Shown here piece after piece: positions 58,842 through 64,000 of a stretch of DNA of 64,000 nucleotides. The stretch covers positions 4,650,001 to 4,714,000 of the forward strand of contig NZ_CP051006.1 of assembly GCF_014673495.1 (NCBI RefSeq), given 5' to 3'. Origin of the DNA: Streptomyces griseofuscus (GTDB lineage: Bacteria > Actinomycetota > Actinomycetes > Streptomycetales > Streptomycetaceae). Position 1 is the first letter of the stretch. The number at the start of each line of letters is the position of its first letter. The notes below the pieces were generated by a model, which ran no database searches, had not been told where the DNA came from, and was given only the letters and a program-made list of their open reading frames with translations. The translations under genes and the position numbers were made by a program.

Positions 58842-59969
58842 GTGACCGTCGACACGACGCCCGCCTCCCGCGCGGCCCAGGTACTCTCCCGCCCCATCAC
58901 GCTCAACGGCCTCACCGTCCCCAACCGGATCGCGATGGCGCCGATGACCCGGATGTTCTCCCCGGGCGGCATCCCCGGCGAGGACGTGCGCTCGTACTAC
59001 TCCCGCCGCGCCGCCGCGGGCGTCGGCCTGATCGTCACCGAGGGCACCTACGTCGGCCATGACTCGGCCGGCCAGAGCGACCGGGTGCCGCGGTTCCACG
59101 GCGAGGAGCAGCTGGCGGGCTGGGCGAAGGTCGCCGAGGACGTGCACGCGGCGGGCGGCACCATCGTCCCGCAGCTGTGGCACATCGGCATGGTCCGCAA
59201 GGACGGCGAGGCCCCCTTCCCGGCCGCCCCCGCGATGGGCCCCTCCGGCCTGGTCACCGCGGGCGCCGAGCCCACCGGCAAGGCCATGACCCAGCAGGAC
59301 CTGGACGATGTCATCGCCGCGTTCGCCCAGGCGGCCGCGGACGCCGAGCGCATCGGCTTCGACGGCGTGGAGATCCACGGCGCCCACGGCTACCTGGTCG
59401 ACCAGTTCCTGTGGGAGGGCACCAACCGCCGTACCGACGCCTACGGCGGCGACCCGGTGGCCCGCACCCGGTTCGCCGCGGAGATCGTCGCCGCGGTCCG
59501 CGAGCGCGTCTCGGCCACCTTCCCCGTCATCTTCCGCTACTCGCAGTGGAAGCAGCAGGACTACACCGCCCGGCTCGCCGAGACCCCGCAGGAGCTGGAG
59601 GCGATCCTGGCCCCGCTCGCCGCGGCCGGCGTCGATGTCTTCCACGCCTCCACCCGCCGCTACTGGCAGCCCGAGTTCGACGGCTCCGACCTCAACCTCG
59701 CGGGCTGGACGAAGAAGCTCACCGGCAAGCAGACCATCACCGTCGGCTCGGTCGGCCTGGACGGCGACTTCACCGGCGCGTTCGCCGGCGAGGGCTCCCC
59801 GGTGCAGGCCATCGACAATCTGCTCGACCGCCTGGAGGCCGACGAGTTCGACATGATCGCGGTCGGTCGCGCGCTGCTCCAGGACCCCGAGTGGGCCGCG
59901 AAGGTGCTCGCGGGCCGGACGTCGGAGCTGGCGCCGTACGACGCGGCGTCGATCAAGACGCTCAGCTGA
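58842..59969 (+). CDS. Old-yellow-enzyme family NADH:flavin oxidoreductase
   Basis: The 375-aa FMN TIM-barrel has ITLNGLTVPNRIAMAPMTRMFSPGGIPGEDVRSYYSRRAAAGVGLIVTEGTYV, LWHIGMV, GFDGVEIHGAHGYLVDQFLWEGTNRRTDAYGGD and FRYSQWKQQDY. His-Gly-Ala-His supplies the substrate ligands. It reduces activated C=C bonds of enones or nitro compounds, often in electrophile stress. GTG start at 58842 after GAGGAGC. Confidence 0.92.
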   Translation: MTVDTTPASRAAQVLSRPITLNGLTVPNRIAMAPMTRMFSPGGIPGEDVRSYYSRRAAAGVGLIVTEGTYVGHDSAGQSDRVPRFHGEEQLAGWAKVAEDVHAAGGTIVPQLWHIGMVRKDGEAPFPAAPAMGPSGLVTAGAEPTGKAMTQQDLDDVIAAFAQAAADAERIGFDGVEIHGAHGYLVDQFLWEGTNRRTDAYGGDPVARTRFAAEIVAAVRERVSATFPVIFRYSQWKQQDYTARLAETPQELEAILAPLAAAGVDVFHASTRRYWQPEFDGSDLNLAGWTKKLTGKQTITVGSVGLDGDFTGAFAGEGSPVQAIDNLLDRLEADEFDMIAVGRALLQDPEWAAKVLAGRTSELAPYDAASIKTLS

Positions 59970-59986
59970 GGACGCCCGGCCGGGGT

Positions 59987-60568
59987 TCAGATCCCGCCGA
60001 TATTGCCGTTCAGCGGCTCGATGTCGACGCGTACCGGAGTGCCCCACACCCGGAGCACCTCGTAGTCGGTGAACTCGTGCACCAGCCGGTACGCCATCGC
60101 GGGCCGCGCCCCGCGCCGCTGGGCGGCGAGGTACGCCTCGGCCTCCCGGCGGTCCCGCCGGGGGGTGCCGCACAGCTGCCACTCCTGGCCGTTCCACAGC
60201 TCCGGCAGCCAGCGCTGCTGGGGCTGCGGGCGGTCGGCCCGGACGCCGTACCGGGAGGGCGCGCCGGCCACCGGCTCGGCCGGGTTCGCCCGGCCCCCGT
60301 ACTCCGAGCGGCGCGCTGCCCGGCGCCGGGTCTCGCACAGCAGACACAGGTCGGGGGCGCTCTCGTCCACCGGCCCGTGCGGATGCTCGGCGCACCGGGT
60401 GGCCGGCGCGTTCGTCCCGACGCTCTCCTCCAGCAGGTCAAGCGCCCTGCGCAGATCGGTCCTGATCTCCTGGAGCCGCCCGTCCGGAGTGTCGGCGGCC
60501 AACGCCTCCCCGTGCTCCCCGAGCAGCCGGAGCGCTCGGCCGAGTGCGGTCAGCTGGGCGTGATTCAT
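59987..60568 (-). CDS. Hypothetical protein with Cys/His cluster
   Basis: The 193-aa protein has a helical N-terminus (HAQLTALGRALRLLGEHGEALA... LQEIRTDLRRALDLLEES), then a Cys/His cluster (CAEHPHGPVDESAPDLCLLCETRRRAARR) able to bind zinc, an Arg/Pro linker and a C-terminal region (LPELWNGQEWQLCGTPRRDRREAEAYLAAQ... YRLVHEFTDYEVLRVWGTPVRVDIEPLNGNIGGI). I do not recognise the family. The ATG at 60568 begins the helix; an in-frame start further upstream has no support. It is divergent from the methyltransferase. Confidence 0.72.
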   Translation of the reverse strand: MNHAQLTALGRALRLLGEHGEALAADTPDGRLQEIRTDLRRALDLLEESVGTNAPATRCAEHPHGPVDESAPDLCLLCETRRRAARRSEYGGRANPAEPVAGAPSRYGVRADRPQPQQRWLPELWNGQEWQLCGTPRRDRREAEAYLAAQRRGARPAMAYRLVHEFTDYEVLRVWGTPVRVDIEPLNGNIGGI

Positions 60569-60695
60569 GGTGGTGGATTCCGGTCGGTAGGCGAATTTCT
60601 GGCGCGTTCCCCGCCTCCAGTGTCCAGGATGCCGCCGGGCAACCGGTGCGGCTTCACCGGTGCTCCCCAAGGGGAGGGTGTGGTGGGGTGGGGCG

Positions 60696-61658
60696 ATGGG
60701 GACTTCGACGGAGCGGTTGATCGAGGGGCTGCGGCGGTTCAACGACGCCCACCCCTGGGATCACAACGCCCACTATCACCCGTGGCTGTTACGGCAGTTG
60801 CCCCGGCGCTCCGGCCGGGCGCTGGACGTGGGGTGCGGTGCCGGGGAGCTCGCGCGGCTGCTGGCCGGGCGGGTGGAGCGGGTGGAGGCGGTCGACTCCG
60901 ACCCGGAGATCCTGGCGCGGGCGCGGGAGCACGCCGGGGCCGCCGCGAACGTCCGGTACACCCTGGCCGCCGCCCCCGAGGGGCTGCCGCCCGGCCCCTA
61001 CGACGTCATCACGTGTGTCGCCGTACTGCACCACCTCCCCTTCGCCGAGACCCTCACCCGCTTCCGGGCCCAGCTGGCGCCCGGCGGGACGCTGGTCGTG
61101 GTGGGGTGCGCCCGGGACGAGGATGTGCGCGGGATGCTCTCCGTGCCGCTCAACGCGCTGTTCGGCTGGGTGAAGAACCGGGGGCGGGCGGCCACGGAAC
61201 GGCCCGTGGGCATGACCGCGCCGGTCAAGGGGCCGGAGATGGACTTCTCAGAGATTGCCGGACAGGCCCGTCGGCTGCTGCCCGGGGTCCGGCTGCGGCG
61301 GGGGTTCTTCTGGCGGTACACCCTGGTGTGGCGCGCTCCTCGGGAGGGCGAGCCAGGTGGCCAGGAAGCCGACCGTGTAGCCGGTGAGGAGGCCGCCCGC
61401 GTAGATCGCCGCGGTGGCCGCGAGGCCCCGGTTGCCGGACAGCAGGGGGAAGAGGGCCCAGCCGGAGGGGCCGATCGCCGTCGCGCCGACCTTCGTGCCG
61501 AGCATCGCGAAGGCACCGATGAACGCGCCGCCCGCCGCACCGCCCGCGCAGGCGGTCAGGAAGGGGCGGCCGAGAGGGAGGGAGACGCCGTAGATCAGCG
61601 GCTCCCCGACGCCGAGCAGTCCGGCGGGCAGGGCCGAGCGGATCGTCGTGCGCAGTGA
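60696..61658 (+). CDS. Class I SAM-dependent methyltransferase with antisense-overlapping tail
   Basis: The 320-aa ORF begins GTSTERLIEGLRRFNDAHPWDHNAHYHPWLLRQLPRRSGRALDVGCGAGELARLLA, with SAM motif I, EAVDSDPEIL, and CVAVLHHLPFAETL. The domain ends near residue 222 (YTLVWRAPRE, about 61345). The last 90-100 residues are Arg/Gly/Glu rich and lie antisense to the 3' part of the PTS gene, which is not what the family shows. A TTA leucine codon at 60789-60791 (residue 32) makes it a likely bldA target. A natural stop near 61350 seems to have been lost. Confidence 0.75.
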   Translation: MGTSTERLIEGLRRFNDAHPWDHNAHYHPWLLRQLPRRSGRALDVGCGAGELARLLAGRVERVEAVDSDPEILARAREHAGAAANVRYTLAAAPEGLPPGPYDVITCVAVLHHLPFAETLTRFRAQLAPGGTLVVVGCARDEDVRGMLSVPLNALFGWVKNRGRAATERPVGMTAPVKGPEMDFSEIAGQARRLLPGVRLRRGFFWRYTLVWRAPREGEPGGQEADRVAGEEAARVDRRGGREAPVAGQQGEEGPAGGADRRRADLRAEHREGTDERAARRTARAGGQEGAAEREGDAVDQRLPDAEQSGGQGRADRRAQ

Positions 61659-62699
61659 GCGGTCGTGGCGCAGCCGGACGTACACCGCGAGGGCCGCGCC
61701 CACCTGGCCCGCGCCCGCCATGGACAGCAGGGGGAGCAGGACGGTGTAGCCCTGCTGCTGGATGAGGGTGGCGTGGATGGGGATCAGGGCCTGGTGCAGG
61801 CCCAGCATCACCAAGGGGAGGAAGAGGCCGCCCAGCAGCAGGCCGGCCAGCGCGCCCGTGGTGGTCAGGAGCCAGTTCGCGGCGGCGCCGATCGCGGTGG
61901 CGACCGTACCGGCCGCGTACATCAGACCGTAGAGGGTGATCAGACCGGGGACGAGGACGGTCACCGTGGGGGTGAGCAGGACGTCCAGGGTCTCCGGGAC
62001 GCGGCCCCGGCAGAAGCGTTCCACCCGGGTGGCGAGGAAGGCCGCCGCCAGCGCGCCGAGGACCCCGCCCTGGCCGGGGGTGAGCTGTGTCCCGAACGCC
62101 GTCACCTTGGCCACGCCCGGGTACACGACCACCGCCGCCACCGCCGCGCCCAGCACGGGGGTGCCGCCGAACTCCTGGGCGGTGTTGTAGCCGACGAAGA
62201 CCGCGAGCAGCGCCATGAAGGCCGAGGCCACCGTGGTGAGCGCGGGGGTGAGGCCGGGCAGCCAACCGGTGTTCTGGAGCACGCCGCCCAGGCCCGCGAG
62301 GATGCCGCAGCCGATCAGGGCGGGGATGAGGGGCACGAAGACGTTCGCGATGCGGCGCAGGGCGGTCCTGACGGGGGTGGAGTTACGGCGGCGCAGATCC
62401 TCCTTCAGCTCCGCTCCGACGGATGACCGCCCTGTCCGAATGCCTGCCTCCACCCGCGCCCGCACCTGCTCGGTCACCGTCTCCACCACGCCCGGCCCCA
62501 GCACGATCTGCCACGCGGCCCCGTCCGCCACCACCCCCAGCACCCCCGGCACCGCCCGCAGCCCGGTGCCGTCCGCCGCGTCCGGGTCCGCGAGGGTGAG
62601 CCGCAGCCGGGTCATGCAGTGGGTCACGGAGGTGACGTTGGCGGGGCCGCCGAGGTGGGTCAGGACGGCGGTCGCGGTGGAGGCGGGGTCCGTGTGCAC
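61248..62699 (-). CDS. PTS sugar transporter EIIBC, MurNAc/GlcNAc-type
   Basis: The 483-aa permease has an N-terminal EIIB domain (residues 1-85) with phospho-Cys C28 in SVTHCMTRLRLTLAD, and then a 10-TM EIIC domain (RNSTPVRTALRRIANVFVPLIPALIGCGILAGLGGVLQNTGWLPGL... LMYAAGTVATAIGAAANWLLTTTGALAGLLLGGLFLPLVMLGLHQALIPIHATLIQQQG). There is no EIIA, so it needs a general one elsewhere. It lies upstream of nothing on its strand but 15 nt after murQ, suggesting MurNAc import. The C-terminal tail (PPEEPPPQPDPGQQ) overlaps the methyltransferase ORF by 411 nt. GTG start. Confidence 0.88.
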   Translation of the reverse strand: MHTDPASTATAVLTHLGGPANVTSVTHCMTRLRLTLADPDAADGTGLRAVPGVLGVVADGAAWQIVLGPGVVETVTEQVRARVEAGIRTGRSSVGAELKEDLRRRNSTPVRTALRRIANVFVPLIPALIGCGILAGLGGVLQNTGWLPGLTPALTTVASAFMALLAVFVGYNTAQEFGGTPVLGAAVAAVVVYPGVAKVTAFGTQLTPGQGGVLGALAAAFLATRVERFCRGRVPETLDVLLTPTVTVLVPGLITLYGLMYAAGTVATAIGAAANWLLTTTGALAGLLLGGLFLPLVMLGLHQALIPIHATLIQQQGYTVLLPLLSMAGAGQVGAALAVYVRLRHDRSLRTTIRSALPAGLLGVGEPLIYGVSLPLGRPFLTACAGGAAGGAFIGAFAMLGTKVGATAIGPSGWALFPLLSGNRGLAATAAIYAGGLLTGYTVGFLATWLALPRSAPHQGVPPEEPPPQPDPGQQPTGLSGNL

Positions 62700-62714
62700 C
62701 CCTTGAGCGTGCGG

Positions 62715-63638
62715 TCAGCCGGCCGCGCGGGCCAGCGCGGCGCGCAGATGGCCCCCGGAGTCCGCCAGAAGGCGGGCGGCCGCGGGGCCGTCGACATCGG
62801 CCAGCAGGACGAGGATCGCGGTCTTCACCTCGCCGCCGGACTCGGTCAGCGCCCGCTCGATCTCCGGGTCCCCCGCGCCCGTGGCCAGTGCGACGATCCG
62901 CCGTGAGCGCGCCCGCAGCTTGGCGTTGGAGGCGCGCACATCGACCATCAGGTTCCCGTACGTCTTGCCGAGCCGGATCATCGTGATGGTCGACAGCATG
63001 TTGAGGACGAGTTTCTGCGCGGTGCCCGCCTTGAGCCGGGTGGAGCCGGTGATCAGCTCGGGTCCCACGACGATCTCGATGCCGTGCTCGGCGGCGGCCG
63101 CCAGCGCGCTGTGCTCGTTGCAGGCCAGTCCGATGGTCAGGGCGCCCTGGGCGCGGGCGTGCTCGACCGCGCCGACGGCGTACGGGGTACGGCCGGAGGC
63201 GGAGACGCCGACCACGCTGTCCTCGGCGGTGAGCTTGAGCGCGTCGAGGTCGGCGCGGGCCAGCTCGTCCGAGTCCTCGGCGCCCTCCACGGAGGTGACC
63301 ATCGCCTCCGGGCCGCCCGCGATCAGGCCGACGACCTGGGCGGGATCGGTGTTGAAGGTGGGCGGGCACTCGGAGGCGTCCAGGACGCCGAGGCGCCCCG
63401 CGGTCCCCGCGCCGGCGTAGATCAGGCGTCCGCCCCGGGTCATCCGCGCGGCCACCGCGTCGATGGCGGCGGAGATACGGGGGAGCTGGCGGGCGACGGC
63501 GGCGGGCACGCCCGCGTCCTCCGCGTTCATCAGGCGGGCGATGTCGAGGGTGGGCAGGCGGTCGATGTCGGCGAGTTCGGGTCGGAAGGCCTCGGTGGTC
63601 AGCGAGGCCAGCTGGCTGCGCAGGTCATGGGCGGTCAT
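62715..63638 (-). CDS. murQ: N-acetylmuramic acid 6-phosphate etherase
   Basis: The 307-aa SIS-fold enzyme has the segment GGRLIYAGAGTAGRLGVLDASECPPTFNTDPAQVVGLIAGGPEAMVTSVEGAEDS, GVSASGRTPYAVGAVEHARAQGALTIGLACN and ARSRRIVALATGAGDPEIERAL with the conserved Glu region. It splits the lactyl ether of MurNAc-6-P to GlcNAc-6-P, the substrate of NagA encoded earlier in this window. The gap to the PTS gene is 15 nt, so they form an operon with the RpiR-type gene upstream. Confidence 0.95.
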   Translation of the reverse strand: MTAHDLRSQLASLTTEAFRPELADIDRLPTLDIARLMNAEDAGVPAAVARQLPRISAAIDAVAARMTRGGRLIYAGAGTAGRLGVLDASECPPTFNTDPAQVVGLIAGGPEAMVTSVEGAEDSDELARADLDALKLTAEDSVVGVSASGRTPYAVGAVEHARAQGALTIGLACNEHSALAAAAEHGIEIVVGPELITGSTRLKAGTAQKLVLNMLSTITMIRLGKTYGNLMVDVRASNAKLRARSRRIVALATGAGDPEIERALTESGGEVKTAILVLLADVDGPAAARLLADSGGHLRAALARAAG

Positions 63639-63687
63639 GGGAGCGGCTCTCTCGGTCTCGAATGCCGGTTGGTGTTCCCCCGGTGCC

Positions 63688-63723
63688 GGTGCTCACCTGG
63701 TGTCGGCGCAGGTGCTCACCTGG
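63688..63723. repeat. Two 13-nt direct repeats between the regulator and murQ
   Basis: GGTGCTCACCTGG occurs at 63688-63700 and again at 63711-63723, a 23-nt period. The second copy spans the RpiR-type gene stop codon. The motif is partly palindromic (GGTG-n-CACC). Confidence 0.5.
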
Positions 63724-64000
63724 AGTTGCTGCGATGCCGGTGCGCCAGCGCCTCGTACGAGGCGGCGAGCGAGGGTGCCGCCGTCTCGTACGTGCGCTGG
63801 GCCACTCCCACGAACAGGCAGTCCACCACGAGCAGTTGGCTCGTCCGCGAGGACATCGCGGCCGGGCGCAGCTCGGTCTCCCGTGAGGTGGACGTGGTCA
63901 GTACGTGGTCGGCGTACTGGGTGACCGGTGAGTCGGGGCGGCCGGTGATGGCCACGGTGGTCGCCCCGCGCTCGAAGGCGGCCCGCAGCGGCTCGATGAC
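63716..64000 (-). CDS. MurR/RpiR-type transcriptional regulator, C-terminal part (truncated by window)
   Basis: The final 94 codons are inside the window; the gene continues past 64000. The segment VIEPLRAAFERGATTVAITGRPDSPVTQYADHVLTTSTSRETELRPAAMSSRTSQLLVVDCLFVGVAQR is the SIS sugar-phosphate-binding domain typical of RpiR/MurR regulators. By context it should control murQ and the PTS gene in response to MurNAc-6-P. Its stop is 77 nt upstream of the murQ start on the same strand. Confidence 0.88.
   Translation of the reverse strand, partial: VIEPLRAAFERGATTVAITGRPDSPVTQYADHVLTTSTSRETELRPAAMSSRTSQLLVVDCLFVGVAQRTYETAAPSLAASYEALAHRHRSNSR

Overview
This is a 64 kb stretch of a Streptomyces chromosome. 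The evidence is very high G+C with strong third-position bias, many GTG starts, and streptomycete genes such as cdgB, a whiE-type spore-pigment cluster, DasR-type operators and an ATP-grasp RiPP cluster. From memory, most of the gene order matches the S. coelicolor core segment from phoU (about SCO4228) through msiK, terD, cdgB, nagKA, otsAB, thrC and groEL2 to murQ. That comparison was not computed. No insertion sequences, CRISPR arrays, prophage genes or origins were seen.

Layout. 1-4.1 kb: end of an unknown gene, a frameshifted DUF4265 gene, an ABM monooxygenase, then an arsenic locus (arsR-acr3-arsC divergent from an ArsI/CadI-type gene) and a 51-aa cysteine-rich protein. 4.4-7.3 kb: phoU divergent from phoR-phoP with a PHO box between them. 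7.5-11.4 kb: lipoprotein, CarD, IspD-IspF and an F420/flavin-type oxidoreductase. 11.5-15.9 kb: an HTH-TPR regulator, a histidine-kinase-like ATPase and an ATP-grasp RiPP operon (tgmA precursor, tgmB ligase, tgmC methyltransferase). 16-23 kb: cysS, rlmB, a DoxX protein, a sugar nucleotidyltransferase, msiK and tRNA-Thr(UGU) with a degraded copy of its 3' end. 23.6-31.9 kb: a complete type II PKS cluster of the WhiE spore-pigment type plus an added O-methyltransferase. 31.9-43 kb: beta-helix protein, rhomboid-like protein, oxidoreductase, lipoprotein, MFS pump, pentapeptide protein, M1 peptidase, TerD, ArfB, GNAT and flavin reductase. 43-50.6 kb: diguanylate cyclase cdgB, a CBM-like membrane protein, a PfkB kinase, nagA-nagK and a divergent sugar-binding lipoprotein with dre-like sites. 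50.6-54.1 kb: DUF3263, otsB, otsA and gpgS (trehalose and glucosylglycerate). 54.3-58.7 kb: a SAM riboswitch ahead of thrC-moaD, a cold-shock gene, and groEL2 behind two tandem CIRCE elements. 58.8-64 kb: OYE-type reductase, unknown gene, methyltransferase, and a MurNAc-type PTS/murQ/RpiR set.

How the parts work together. Three groups concern amino-sugar supply: msiK, nagKA with the sugar-binding protein, and the PTS-murQ-RpiR set that recycles cell-wall MurNAc. DasR-like sites at msiK and nagK suggest a shared GlcNAc signal. Several other groups link to development or stress (cdgB, spore pigment, trehalose and glucosylglycerate, CarD, HrcA-controlled chaperonin, PhoRP).

The best candidate for an incompletely described system is the tgm graspetide operon. 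Its precursor has a Thr/Ser/Glu block followed by an Asp-rich tail with an Asp-Gly step, and a PIMT-like methyltransferase is encoded beside the ligase. Other notable signals are the tandem CIRCE array, a ubiquitin-like protein ending in Gly-Gly-Cys, a CRP-type palindrome upstream of cdgB, a 411-bp antisense overlap of two convergent genes, and at least nine genes whose -10 box lies 6-7 nt from the start codon (probable leaderless transcripts).
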